Shown one piece after another: positions 15,227 to 23,854 of a stretch of 38,705 nt of DNA (its first letter is position 1; the number at the start of each line of letters is the position of its first letter). The translations under genes and the position numbers were made by a program. Source of the DNA: Anaerolineales bacterium UBA2317 (GTDB lineage: Bacteria; Chloroflexota; Anaerolineae; Anaerolineales; Villigracilaceae); contig DDVH01000056.1 in the NCBI GenBank assembly GCA_002345215.1, positions 18,156 through 56,860 on the forward strand, written 5' to 3'. The notes beneath the pieces are model-generated. The model was not told the DNA's origin. It was given only the letters and a program-made list of their open reading frames with translations, and searched no databases.

Positions 15227-15324
15227 GCCCCCACCCAGCCTCCCCAAATCCGAAATGAAAATTTTTATAAATACCAAAATTACACTTATGGATTTGGGGG
15301 AGGTGTCCGAAGGACGGAGAGGGC
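15227..15324. repeat. Large inverted repeat GCCCCCACCCAGCCTCCCC ... GGGGGAGG ... GAGGGC
   Basis: CCTCCCCAAATCC (15239-15251) faces GGATTTGGGGGAGG (15290-15303). The outer ends GCCCCC and GAGGGC are also roughly complementary. The AT-rich centre is about 38 bp. It looks like another dispersed repeat family. It fills much of the gene-free stretch 15124-15492, together with the promoter and terminator listed next. Confidence 0.7.
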
Positions 15325-15354
15325 TATCTACTTACTAAACTGTAAAGTGAAACA

Positions 15355-15383
15355 TTGCATTTCATAAAAATAAATGTTACAAT
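15355..15383 (+). promoter_or_regulatory. Sigma-70-type promoter TTGCAT-17-TACAAT
   Basis: -35 TTGCAT at 15355-15360, a spacer of exactly 17 nt, and -10 TACAAT at 15378-15383. The expected start is about 15390, the first base of a terminator-like hairpin. Confidence 0.65.
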
Positions 15384-15390
15384 AATGTTG

Positions 15391-15437
15391 CTCATCATTA
15401 GGGTGCCCCCCTCACCCTAGTGATGAGTACTTTTTTT
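15391..15437 (+). terminator. Strong hairpin with U7 right at the promoter start (attenuator or tiny RNA)
   Basis: Arms CTCATCATTAGGGTG (15391-15405) and CACCCTAGTGATGAG (15413-15427) pair fully apart from one G-T position. A C-rich loop separates them, and TAC plus seven T follow. Transcription from the promoter at 15355 would make a hairpin RNA of about 48 nt or be attenuated before the signalling operon. Confidence 0.75.
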
Positions 15438-15492
15438 AATAGTATACTTGTAGCTTAGTCGCCAATATTTTCCCTTTAGATTAAGGAGCAAA

Positions 15493-15612
15493 ATGGGAAG
15501 AATTCGTAAAGTGACTTCACAATCCAATTGGGGGAAGTCTAAGCAGAACCCCAAAACAACACAGCCGATTCAACCCGCCTTAAAGTTGAAGTATCCGCAT
15601 GGACAACGCTAG
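15493..15612 (+). CDS. Small basic peptide (39 aa) leading the signalling operon
   Basis: A short open frame with an AAGGAG site 6 nt before its ATG. The 39-residue product is basic and rich in Lys, Arg, Gln and Pro (it starts MGRIRKVTSQSNWGKSK), with no membrane segment. Its last 14 bases overlap the kinase start ATGGACAACGCTAG, so translation is probably coupled. It resembles nothing I recognise. It could be a leader peptide that couples translation to the kinase, or a real small protein. Confidence 0.55.
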   Translation: MGRIRKVTSQSNWGKSKQNPKTTQPIQPALKLKYPHGQR

Positions 15613-17485
15613 AGAAAGTATCAGCGGTGCTTATATGACCATTGAAGGCTTACTACAAATTCTTACCCAAGCCATATTTTTCTTTTTGGCGGGTATTACC
15701 CTGTTTCGCTGGTGGCGATATCCCTCACGCCTCCATTTGGATACCATGCTCGTGTTTTTATCAATGGGCTTGGCATTCCTTGGTCAAGATCTACAAGCCC
15801 TTTTCCCAGAGTTTTCTTCTATCTTTACTATTCTTATAGCAACTGCACTCATCATCCATCCGTATTTCCTTTTACGCCTCGTTAAATATTTTCATCCCAT
15901 CCCCCTTTGGATTCAGCGCCTTGCACTTGCTGGGCTTATTTTCGTATTGATTTCATTTGCTTTCCTACAAATTAGCCCTGTCTTGCCTTTGGTGTTAGCC
16001 ATTGGATATTTTGCCATCATCCAAGGATATGCCTCATACATTATTGTGCGTGGCGCTATCACTATCAAAGGCTTCTTAGGGCATCGCTTACGCCTCGCCT
16101 CAATTGGTTCTGGTCTCTTGGCATTGCTTTTCATCGTCGCCTTGGTCTTACTAGTCATCATTATCTTAAATCCAAGTATTCCAGCGCCTGCTTGGTTTAA
16201 TACATCAGTACAACCAATATTCGCTCTATCAGGTATAGGCTACTATCTTGGGTTCGCCCCGCCGCGCTGGATAAAACAAAACTGGCAATATAAGGAGTTT
16301 TATAATTTTGTCAATCAGACCGCACGTCAGTCCTATAACGATAGTCGCCTAGCACTTTTTGAAAAACTAGCCACAGGCGCATTACAGTCAATCGGTGGTG
16401 AAACAGCTCTTGTGATCAATTGGGATGGCTCTAAAGAAAGCTTTACTATAGAAGTACAAAGCGACCCGCCGCTACCGATTGAAAGTTTTCAAGTCCCACC
16501 CGACAGAGTGACAGAGATATGGAAAAACAAACAAGGCTATTTAGCATATATTCCACAAGATGTAATGTCCGAAACCGCCCAATGGGCAAATGAGTTCGGT
16601 GCGAAAACGATGTACGTCGTCCCGATTATCGGCGCGCTTCAACCGTGGGGACGTTTGCTCATCCTCATGCGATATGAACCTCTCTTTGTACAAGATGATC
16701 TTGATTTGTTGGCATTGTTAGTAACAGAAATTGCTACTTCGTTAGACAAAGCCTCGTTAATTCAAGAATTACAGCAACGTCAAAACGCCTTAGAAGTCGC
16801 CAACAAAGAATTAGAGTCATTTTCATATTCCGTTTCACATGATTTACGCGCACCCTTACGGGCTGTCAATGGGTTTAGCCAAGCCCTAGTAAGTAAATAT
16901 GCAGACTCATTAGATGAGCAAGGGGTACATTATCTAAACCGAATTAAAGAAAACACGCATCAAATGGGACAGTTAATTGACGATTTGCTATCCCTTTCTC
17001 GTATCTCTCGCCGTGAAATGGAGAAAGATAATGTCAACCTCACAAGGCTAGCGCGTGAGATAGATGAGAATTTACGCGCACAAGAACCTGAGCGGCAAGT
17101 CTTGTTTGAGGTTGAAGAGCAGGTGGAAGGGCTGGGTGATGCGGATTTAATTAAGATTGCGCTTCAGAATTTAATCAGCAATGCTTGGAAGTTCACATCC
17201 AGCCGTGCATCAGCGTCCGTTCAGGTTGGTGTTTTACCAACGCAGAACGAAGACAAAGTGTTTTTTGTACGCGACAATGGCGTTGGGTTTGATATGACAT
17301 ACGCCAATAAACTTTTTGGCGCGTTTCAACGCTTACATTCAACAGCCGAATTCCCCGGCACTGGCATCGGGCTAGCTATCGTTCAACGCATCATCCACCG
17401 CCATGGCGGCACAGTTTGGGCAGAAGCAGAATTAGAAAAAGGTGCAACCTTTTACTTCACACTTGGAGAAACCCATGAAAAATAA
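15599..17485 (+). CDS. Membrane sensor histidine kinase, phytochrome-type transmitter
   Basis: A 628-aa kinase. The N-terminus has about seven hydrophobic helices (residues ~15-225, from LLQILTQAIFFFLAG to YYLGFAPPRWI). A GAF-like region follows (~245-385), then a coiled coil (QELQQRQNALEVANKELESF). HisKA carries SYSVSHDLRAPLRAVNGF with phospho-acceptor His414. The ATPase part has NLISNAWKF (N box), DNGVGFD and GTGIGLAI (G boxes). The transmitter resembles phytochrome/Rcp1-partner kinases. No chromophore cysteine is seen. Its start overlaps the small upstream peptide, and its end overlaps the next regulator by 11 bp. The signal is unknown. Confidence 0.92.
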   Translation: MDNARESISGAYMTIEGLLQILTQAIFFFLAGITLFRWWRYPSRLHLDTMLVFLSMGLAFLGQDLQALFPEFSSIFTILIATALIIHPYFLLRLVKYFHPIPLWIQRLALAGLIFVLISFAFLQISPVLPLVLAIGYFAIIQGYASYIIVRGAITIKGFLGHRLRLASIGSGLLALLFIVALVLLVIIILNPSIPAPAWFNTSVQPIFALSGIGYYLGFAPPRWIKQNWQYKEFYNFVNQTARQSYNDSRLALFEKLATGALQSIGGETALVINWDGSKESFTIEVQSDPPLPIESFQVPPDRVTEIWKNKQGYLAYIPQDVMSETAQWANEFGAKTMYVVPIIGALQPWGRLLILMRYEPLFVQDDLDLLALLVTEIATSLDKASLIQELQQRQNALEVANKELESFSYSVSHDLRAPLRAVNGFSQALVSKYADSLDEQGVHYLNRIKENTHQMGQLIDDLLSLSRISRREMEKDNVNLTRLAREIDENLRAQEPERQVLFEVEEQVEGLGDADLIKIALQNLISNAWKFTSSRASASVQVGVLPTQNEDKVFFVRDNGVGFDMTYANKLFGAFQRLHSTAEFPGTGIGLAIVQRIIHRHGGTVWAEAELEKGATFYFTLGETHEK

Positions 17486-17915
17486 AAAAATCTTATTGGT
17501 AGAAGATAGTCCTGATGATCAGGAATTAATTCGCATGGCGTTTGAAGATGGGCGGGTTGCGAATGAGTTTGTGGTTTTAAGCGATGGCTTGCAAGCGCTT
17601 GATTATCTTTTTTGCAGAGGAGCATATGTCGAGCGTGATATTTCCGATACGCCGTTATTCATCTTATTGGATCTCAAACTCCCTAAATTAAACGGGTTAG
17701 AGGTGTTACAACAACTGCGCGCTAACCCACAAACCGCCTTAATTCCTATCATTATGCTTACTTCTTCTAACGAAGAACAGGATATTCTCACTAGCTATCA
17801 AAGCGGCGTGAATAGTTACGTGCGCAAGCCAGTGGATTTCAATCAATTCACCGAAGCGGTAAAGCAACTTAAATTTTATTGGTTAATCTTAAACGAGACA
17901 CCCCCTGATAGGTAA
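17475..17915 (+). CDS. Single-domain response regulator (Rcp1-like)
   Basis: A 146-aa receiver domain with no output domain. The acidic pocket is in LLVEDSPDDQ (E10-D11), the phospho-acceptor Asp66 in FILLDLKLP, then the LTSS threonine and the lysine of YVRKPVD. The insertion LDYLFCRGAYVERD is typical of Rcp1-type regulators that pair with phytochrome-like kinases. The start at 17475 has GGAGA about 6 nt upstream. It overlaps the kinase gene by 11 bp, which strongly suggests the two are partners. The output is probably through protein contact. Confidence 0.93.
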   Translation: MKNKKILLVEDSPDDQELIRMAFEDGRVANEFVVLSDGLQALDYLFCRGAYVERDISDTPLFILLDLKLPKLNGLEVLQQLRANPQTALIPIIMLTSSNEEQDILTSYQSGVNSYVRKPVDFNQFTEAVKQLKFYWLILNETPPDR

Positions 17916-17921
17916 TAACTT

Positions 17922-20900
17922 ATGAAATCCCCGCTGAATATTTTACTGGTAGAGGATTCTCTTGACGATGCCCAACTGATTCTGTTCCAACTTGAGCAAG
18001 AAGGGGTTGAAATGCAGTATCGCCGAGTAGATACCGAGACGGCTTTTATAGAGGCTCTGGCTTGGCCTCCAGATTTGATTCTGTCTGATTTTTCTATGCC
18101 GCAATTTACTGGCTTGCGGGCATTGAAAATCTTAAGAGAGCTTGCACTTGATATTCCCTTTATTCTAGTATCTGGCACCATTGGAGAGGAAATTGCTGTA
18201 CAGGCAATGAAAGATGGTGCAGATGATTACCTGATGAAAGACAGGCTAATCCGTTTAGGCACTGCTATTCAAATTGCCTTAAATCAAAAGCAACTACGCG
18301 ATGAAAAGATTCAAGCAGATATTGCTTTACGAGATAATGAAGCGCGTTTTCGCAGTTTGATTGAAAACGGCGTTGATGAAATTTCGATCATCTCAGCAGA
18401 TGGTTCGTTGATATACGAAAGTCCATCGGCTAACCCGACGCTTGGTTATCCAAAAGGTGAATTTCTGCGTAAAAGCCTCTTGGAATTAGTACATCCAGAT
18501 GATTTAGGACGTTTTCAAAATCAGTTTGCGGAGCTTTTGCGTAATCCAGCGGAACACTCTCGTCAACGCTTCAGGCTTCGGCACCGCGATGGCAGATGGG
18601 TTTGGGTTGAAGGCGTTGGTACAAATTTATTGCATGAACCCTCTATACTTGGCATCGTTGTCAACTACCATGACGTCACAGAGATTGTAGAGACCGAAGA
18701 AGCCTTACGCAGTAGCGAAGAACAATATCGCAGTCTCTTTGAAGATTCACCCATTGCATTGTGGGTAGAAGATTTTTCTGAAGTTAAAAAACGATTTGAG
18801 CAGTTAAAAGCCAATGGCATTGTGGATATTCCTGCTTATATTCTCGAACATCCCAATTTTGTAGAAGAATGCCTACGTTCAGTTACTATTTTAGACGTCA
18901 ACCAAGCGGCATTAAAGTTATATAACGCTAGCCATAAAAGCCAATTGCTCGGTGGTTTGGGCAATAACACAGTTCCAATCACTACTAAAAAATTTGAATA
19001 TGAGTTAATCCAGTTCGCACAAGGGAATTTAAATTTTGCTCGTGAAGGCACAGACCACACCCTGAGTGGACTTAAGATTGATGTCAACATCCATTGGACA
19101 GTTGTGCCCGGTTACGAAGAAACGTTAGAGAAAGTGATTGTTTCAACCATAGATATTACAGAGCGTAAACAATCAGAAGAGAAAATTCAGCGTCAACTAA
19201 AGCGTCTGAATTCTTTACGCAACATTGATATTGCTATCAGCAATTCTTTTGATTTGAATCTCAGTTTAGATACCTTATTGAGTGCTACGCTTTCTGAATT
19301 GAATGTCAGTGCCGCATCAATCTTGTTATTCAATGTAGATTTGTCGATGCTAGAGTTTCAGGCAGGCAAAGGGTTTTACTCTAGTGGAATTGAGCAAACG
19401 CATGTGCGCCTCGGCGAAGGGCTGGCAGGAGAATCTGCTTTAGGCAAGCAGTCTGTTTTTATTCCAAATCTTGTATATGCAAAAGAAAAATTTATCCGTT
19501 CTGAGCTATTACAAGACGAAGGTTTTGTTTCTTATTATGGCATTCCATTAACCGCCAAGGGAAAACTGAAAGGCGTGTTAGAAGTTTTCAACCGCACAGA
19601 ACTTAGACCCGATAAAGAGTGGATAGACTTTTTTGAAACGTTGGCAGGTCAAGCCGCCATTGCGATTGATAACGCCCAACTCTTTGAAAACTTACAACGT
19701 TCTAATTTTGAACTCGAACGTCGTGTTGCCGAACGCACTGCTGAACTCAATAAAACAAACCTTGAGCTTGAACATGCCAACCGCGCTAAAGATGAATTTT
19801 TAGCCAATATGAGTCATGAATTACGCACGCCACTAAATAGTATTTTAGGTTTGTCAGAATCGATGCTAGAGCAATATCAAGAGACTCTAAATGAAAATCA
19901 GAAAAAATCTTTACAAATTATAGAAGCCAGCGGAAAACACTTATTAGATTTAATCAATGACATTCTCGACCTTTCTAAACTGGAAGCAGGCATGTTTGAT
20001 TATTATCCACAATTGATTCGTGCCGATGATTTGTGTAAATCCAGTATTATTTTTGTGAAGAGTCAGGCAACCAAGAAAAATATTTCTCTTGATTATGAAA
20101 TTGAAGCAGGCATTTCAGATTTTTCTGCCGACCCACGCCGCCTCAAACAAGTTTTGGTCAACTTGTTAACCAATGCGGTTAAATTTACGCCAAACAATGG
20201 GCATGTGACTCTCAAAGTCCTTGCTGATGAAGAAAAAGAAGTGATTCAATTTTCAGTGATAGATAACGGCATTGGCATTGCGCCAGAAGATTTAAGACGT
20301 TTGTTTACGCCGTTTGTACAAGTTGAAAGTAGTTTGAATCGCCACTTTGAAGGTACAGGCTTGGGTCTTGCACTCGTTCAAAAATTAACAGATTTACATG
20401 GCGGTAGTGTCGAAGTAGAAAGTGAAGTCGGCAAAGGCAGTCGCTTTACGATTAAGTTGCCCTATCAGCAAACCATGTTGGCGCAAGAAAAAGAAGCGGA
20501 AAAAATTGTATCCCAGCCAATTCATGTCGAAGTTCAGTATCAACCGAAAGCGGCAGGCAGTCATCAAAAAATCTTATTGGTTGAAGATAATCAAGCCAAC
20601 ATCTTAACCATTGGCGAATATCTTGAAAATTATGGTTATGAAATTGTTGTTGCCAATGATGGTTTGCAAGCAATTGAAAAAGCAAATGAAATTAACCCTG
20701 ATGTGATTTTGATGGATATTCAAATGCCTGTGATGGATGGATTAGAAGCCACCCACCGCCTCAGGTCTGACGTTCGATTTGCTTCTACACCTATCATTGC
20801 TCTTACCGCCTTAGCCATGCACGGCGACCGCGAACGTTGCCTTGAAGCCGGTGCAACGGAATATATGAGTAAGCCTGTGAGTTTGAAAGAGTTGAGAAAA

Positions 20901-20924
20901 GTGATTGAAGAATTTCTAAAATAA
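17922..20924 (+). CDS. Hybrid histidine kinase, REC-PAS-PAS-GAF-HisKA-HATPase-REC
   Basis: A 1000-aa soluble kinase. The N-terminal receiver has Asp56 in LSDFSMP and a KDRLIRL tail. PAS1 (~140-260) includes LIENGVDEISIISADGSLIY. A second PAS-like segment follows (~268-420), with an unusual insertion LEHPNFVEECLRSVTI. A GAF domain (~435-600) and a coiled coil come next. HisKA is ANMSHELRTPLNS with His632. The ATPase part has NLLTNAVKFT, DNGIGIAPED and GTGLGLAL. The C-terminal receiver has Asp932 in ILMDIQMPVMDG. No membrane helix. It starts 6 bp after the response regulator, so one phosphorelay operon is likely. Carrying a receiver at both ends suggests it takes phosphate or input from the membrane kinase. 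Confidence 0.93.
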   Translation: MKSPLNILLVEDSLDDAQLILFQLEQEGVEMQYRRVDTETAFIEALAWPPDLILSDFSMPQFTGLRALKILRELALDIPFILVSGTIGEEIAVQAMKDGADDYLMKDRLIRLGTAIQIALNQKQLRDEKIQADIALRDNEARFRSLIENGVDEISIISADGSLIYESPSANPTLGYPKGEFLRKSLLELVHPDDLGRFQNQFAELLRNPAEHSRQRFRLRHRDGRWVWVEGVGTNLLHEPSILGIVVNYHDVTEIVETEEALRSSEEQYRSLFEDSPIALWVEDFSEVKKRFEQLKANGIVDIPAYILEHPNFVEECLRSVTILDVNQAALKLYNASHKSQLLGGLGNNTVPITTKKFEYELIQFAQGNLNFAREGTDHTLSGLKIDVNIHWTVVPGYEETLEKVIVSTIDITERKQSEEKIQRQLKRLNSLRNIDIAISNSFDLNLSLDTLLSATLSELNVSAASILLFNVDLSMLEFQAGKGFYSSGIEQTHVRLGEGLAGESALGKQSVFIPNLVYAKEKFIRSELLQDEGFVSYYGIPLTAKGKLKGVLEVFNRTELRPDKEWIDFFETLAGQAAIAIDNAQLFENLQRSNFELERRVAERTAELNKTNLELEHANRAKDEFLANMSHELRTPLNSILGLSESMLEQYQETLNENQKKSLQIIEASGKHLLDLINDILDLSKLEAGMFDYYPQLIRADDLCKSSIIFVKSQATKKNISLDYEIEAGISDFSADPRRLKQVLVNLLTNAVKFTPNNGHVTLKVLADEEKEVIQFSVIDNGIGIAPEDLRRLFTPFVQVESSLNRHFEGTGLGLALVQKLTDLHGGSVEVESEVGKGSRFTIKLPYQQTMLAQEKEAEKIVSQPIHVEVQYQPKAAGSHQKILLVEDNQANILTIGEYLENYGYEIVVANDGLQAIEKANEINPDVILMDIQMPVMDGLEATHRLRSDVRFASTPIIALTALAMHGDRERCLEAGATEYMSKPVSLKELRKVIEEFLK

Positions 20925-20950
20925 AACCGTCAAAAACTTGACGGTTTTAT
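20923..20950. terminator. Bidirectional terminator between convergent genes
   Basis: Perfect 11-bp stem AAAACCGTCAA / TTGACGGTTTT with an AAAC loop, flanked by A and T runs. It overlaps the hybrid kinase stop and lies next to the Rieske gene stop, so it can serve both strands. Confidence 0.85.
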
Positions 20951-20951
20951 T

Positions 20952-21956
20952 TTATGCAATTCCAAACTTCAAACCCAATTGTTTTAACCAAGTTCGGTAT
21001 GCAATCGCCACTCTATCTGATTTCAAATGCAATTCGGCTTGTAAATCTAATGGCAATAATTCAGGGCGTTGCGAAAGCACAATGACTCTATCTTCTTCAA
21101 AAATATCGGTGATGCGTTTTGTATATTCTTTTTGTAAAACTTCGGGGTCAGTCCACATCGTCGAAGAAATCAAAAACCAAACAGTTGTATCTAATTCATC
21201 ATGAGGCGTGAGCGTTAACATCAAACCATGTGTAGCGGACGGCGCATCTGCTCCCCACCAACCGGCTGGCACATGTTTGGTCATGTGAGCCGTAAATGGA
21301 CGAAAGGCGCGATAGACATAACTAACTTTGCCTCCGCCCGTGGTTCCATATTGTGCAGGCTGATAAATATAAACAGGTTCAGACTCAACGCCATTAGCTC
21401 CAATGCTTACATTGAAGTCTTCCATTTCAGGATGATCTTGGTCTCCGAGTACGCCTTCATGCACAAATGGAAAATGTGCCGCATCTAAAAAGTTTTCGAT
21501 GATACGTGGTCCATGAGCAGGGACATTTCTTATCGGGTCACAGACTGCCCATGTATAACCATTTTGTTCCCATTCAGGAAACGGCGGAATATCATTTGAT
21601 GGAGTTCCCAAACAAACCCATAACATGTCATATTTTTCTTTTACCAAATAAGTTTTCACTTTTGCTTTGGTTGGAGGCGTTTGTTCAGGGTGTGCGGGAA
21701 TTTTTACACACATTCCATCTTGGTTATACGTCCAACCGTGATACGGACATTGCAAATATTCATCTACAATTTTGCCACCCGAAAGTTTAGACCCGCGATG
21801 AATGCATAAATCTTGCCAAGCCATGTATTGATTCCCTGATTTCCATAAGACAAGGTCTTCACCAAGCAAACGCGCACTGATAATCGGTGTTTCTTTTAAC
21901 TGTGAAATTGTTGCTACGGGATGCCAGTCGTTGAGGAGGAGAGGGTCTTGAATCAT
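20952..21956 (-). CDS. Rieske non-heme iron oxygenase (pheophorbide/vanillate-type alpha subunit)
   Basis: A 334-aa oxygenase. The Rieske [2Fe-2S] ligands are C51-x-H53 and C70-x2-H73 in CIHRGSKL and CPYHGWTY. The catalytic iron motif N-x2-D-x2-H-x4-H is intact in IIENFLDAAHFPFVHEG (N155, D158, H161, H166). The family includes aromatic-ring hydroxylases, O-demethylases and pheophorbide a oxygenase. Length and the APHPEQTPP/YLVKEKYDMLWVCLG region fit the last two groups. The start has AGGA about 10 nt upstream. It stands alone between two terminators with no reductase gene nearby, so the electron partner and substrate are unknown. Confidence 0.9.
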   Translation of the reverse strand: MIQDPLLLNDWHPVATISQLKETPIISARLLGEDLVLWKSGNQYMAWQDLCIHRGSKLSGGKIVDEYLQCPYHGWTYNQDGMCVKIPAHPEQTPPTKAKVKTYLVKEKYDMLWVCLGTPSNDIPPFPEWEQNGYTWAVCDPIRNVPAHGPRIIENFLDAAHFPFVHEGVLGDQDHPEMEDFNVSIGANGVESEPVYIYQPAQYGTTGGGKVSYVYRAFRPFTAHMTKHVPAGWWGADAPSATHGLMLTLTPHDELDTTVWFLISSTMWTDPEVLQKEYTKRITDIFEEDRVIVLSQRPELLPLDLQAELHLKSDRVAIAYRTWLKQLGLKFGIA

Positions 21957-22000
21957 GGGTGTTTTTCCTAAGTGAAATAATTAAATTCTAACATCAACAA

Positions 22001-22030
22001 AAAATCCCGAAGATAAATCTTCGGGATTTT
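22001..22030 (-). terminator. Rho-independent terminator of the ABC exporter operon
   Basis: Perfect 13-bp stem AAAATCCCGAAGA / TCTTCGGGATTTT with a TAAA loop. On the minus strand it is followed by a T run and lies 4 bp beyond the last permease stop. Confidence 0.9.
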
Positions 22031-22033
22031 ATT

Positions 22034-22888
22034 CTAATAATTCGTCGTTCTATCAATCATCCCATTTTCGCGGGCGATGTTGTCACATACTTTGAAGACC
22101 CAAACACTGACCAAGCCGAACAAAATACTCAAACCAATCATCACGCCGAGAATTTCCAAATTGCTAAATTGAGATAATGTTGGGAATGCTTGAGCTACGT
22201 CTCCAACCAATGACCTTCGTAATAACTCAAGCCAATAAGTGGTCGGCATGAAATAACCGACAGGTCTTAACCATTCAGGCAATACATCTAGCGGGAAGAC
22301 TGCTCCACTAAAAATGTATAACGCGGCGGCAACTGCTTCACCGATGAAGCCTTCATGTCTGGCGGTGATGAGCGTCCAACCTGCTAGCATTAATCCAATA
22401 AGTGCCAGCATAATAATTCCTAATGTCAATGACACGAAGAACAATCCCCAATTGACTTCTGCCAAATTGATGTCCACATTCAGGAAGAATACGCCAGTAA
22501 GAATGGTAATTAATACTGCAATAGAGCCAACGATAAAGCGTGCGCCACCTCGACCAAGCAAATAAATTGGGATATTGATTGGAGCAATATACATATATTT
22601 CAATGTTTTATATAGCTCGCGGTCATCTACCACTGCCCAAGAGACGCCAGTCATTACAGCGCCAACGTAAATATAAAAAGCATTACCAAGATAAATGTAT
22701 GGAAACAAAGCACTGTCATATGCGCCTTGTGTAATGACTCCATACATGATGACCAAAATCGCCGCGCCAGATAAAGGCTTGACGATGGAATACACTGCAA
22801 AAAGGAAAGGGTCTGTCCAGTTGGATTCAATCACCCAACCAAGCCAAGCCGCTGTCCGAAACGAACGCCAAGAAGTTGATGTTTGCAT
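22034..22888 (-). CDS. ABC-2 type exporter permease (second subunit)
   Basis: A 284-aa membrane protein with about six helices, typical of ABC-2 permeases (DrrB-like). The N-terminal ESNWTDPFLFAVYSIVKPL is a membrane-entry region. GIIMLALIGLMLAGWTLITA and YIFSGAVFPLDVLPEWLRPVGYFMPTTYW form the conserved ABC-2 signature near the C-terminus. Start at 22888 follows AGGAG. It is the last gene of a three-gene minus-strand operon with a sister permease and the ATPase. The product probably exports a lipid, polysaccharide or drug. The substrate is unknown. Confidence 0.9.
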   Translation of the reverse strand: MQTSTSWRSFRTAAWLGWVIESNWTDPFLFAVYSIVKPLSGAAILVIMYGVITQGAYDSALFPYIYLGNAFYIYVGAVMTGVSWAVVDDRELYKTLKYMYIAPINIPIYLLGRGGARFIVGSIAVLITILTGVFFLNVDINLAEVNWGLFFVSLTLGIIMLALIGLMLAGWTLITARHEGFIGEAVAAALYIFSGAVFPLDVLPEWLRPVGYFMPTTYWLELLRRSLVGDVAQAFPTLSQFSNLEILGVMIGLSILFGLVSVWVFKVCDNIARENGMIDRTTNY

Positions 22889-22912
22889 TTTTTCTCCTGT
22901 AAAACCGACTCA

Positions 22913-22982
22913 CCACAAAGCGTCACTAAGGCACACAAAGGTTTTAAGGTTTTCTTTTGTGATACTTTGTGACCCTTCGTGG
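22913..22982. repeat. Inverted repeat CCACAAAG ... CTTCGTGG between the two permease genes
   Basis: The outer arms CCACAAAGCGTCACTAAG and CTTTGTGACCCTTCGTGG are roughly complementary. This type of element is similar in style to 40-106. It occupies the 102-bp space inside the operon. Confidence 0.55.
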
Positions 22983-22990
22983 TAGAAAAA

Positions 22991-23854
22991 TTATCTCCGA
23001 CTCTCTGTAATTCTTCCTTCTCGCACTGCTAACTTTTCTACGTAAGCGAGCAGATATTTTGAGACTACAACGAATAAAACTGCCAAACCTGCTAATATCC
23101 AAATTTCTGTTGATACGGGTAAAAAGCCGCCAGAAAATTCAGAATTAAAAACAAGTTGACGCATGGCATCCATGCCTAAGGTCAGAGGAAGAAGCGAGGC
23201 TCCCGCCGCTACCCAAAATGGCAAAAACTTAATCGGAAAGAAAAATCCAGATGCCAAAAAAATCGGCTCTTGGGCTAAGTTGGCAATGTGCCAGGCTTCA
23301 CGCCCGAATAACAGAAATGCGGATGCCATCATCATGCCCATACCATACAACGCAATCATGGTTAATGTGAACACGGCAAAGAGTTGTAAATAACTAACAA
23401 TTTGAAATGTGACGCCGAACATTAACATACCAAATACAGTAACTGCTACGGCACGTAAACAAGTTGCTAACATGCCACCTAATGCCATGCCCAATAAAAT
23501 TGCCATCATTGAATTGGGTGCCATGATATACAGTTGTAAATTACCTTGTTGTTTTTCCCAATACAATTGGCTACTCATGCTCCATAAAACATTTAACCAA
23601 AAGGCTGTCATTGCGCCACCCATTACAACAAAACCAACATATTCTTCTGGTGCGTTCAATGCACGATATACAAATACATAAGCGCACACCGCTAACATCG
23701 GCAATAAAATTTCAAACAACACCCATGAAATTTCTCGTTGTTGACCAATGATGCGTGGATATGCTCGCGCCATAATCGTTTTCAAAAATAATTTCAAACC
23801 AATATCTTTGTGTGAATATGGTTTGGTTAATGCGTCTCTATTCTGTATTGCCAT
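22991..23854 (-). CDS. ABC-2 type exporter permease (first subunit)
   Basis: A 287-aa permease with about six hydrophobic segments. ISWVLFEILLPMLAVCAYVF is the first helix region. WEKQQGNLQLYIMAP is the conserved amphipathic string of ABC-2 permeases. PIFLASGFFFPIKFLPFWV is the C-terminal signature. Its start overlaps the ATPase end by 17 bp, so expression is coupled. It is paired with the permease at 22034-22888 as a probable heterodimer. Confidence 0.9.
   Translation of the reverse strand: MAIQNRDALTKPYSHKDIGLKLFLKTIMARAYPRIIGQQREISWVLFEILLPMLAVCAYVFVYRALNAPEEYVGFVVMGGAMTAFWLNVLWSMSSQLYWEKQQGNLQLYIMAPNSMMAILLGMALGGMLATCLRAVAVTVFGMLMFGVTFQIVSYLQLFAVFTLTMIALYGMGMMMASAFLLFGREAWHIANLAQEPIFLASGFFFPIKFLPFWVAAGASLLPLTLGMDAMRQLVFNSEFSGGFLPVSTEIWILAGLAVLFVVVSKYLLAYVEKLAVREGRITESRR

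Noticed and set aside
15124..15492. A further protein gene between the HU-like protein and the signalling operon
   Set aside because: The stretch is explained by an inverted repeat, a promoter and a terminator. No frame has a ribosome site before 15493.
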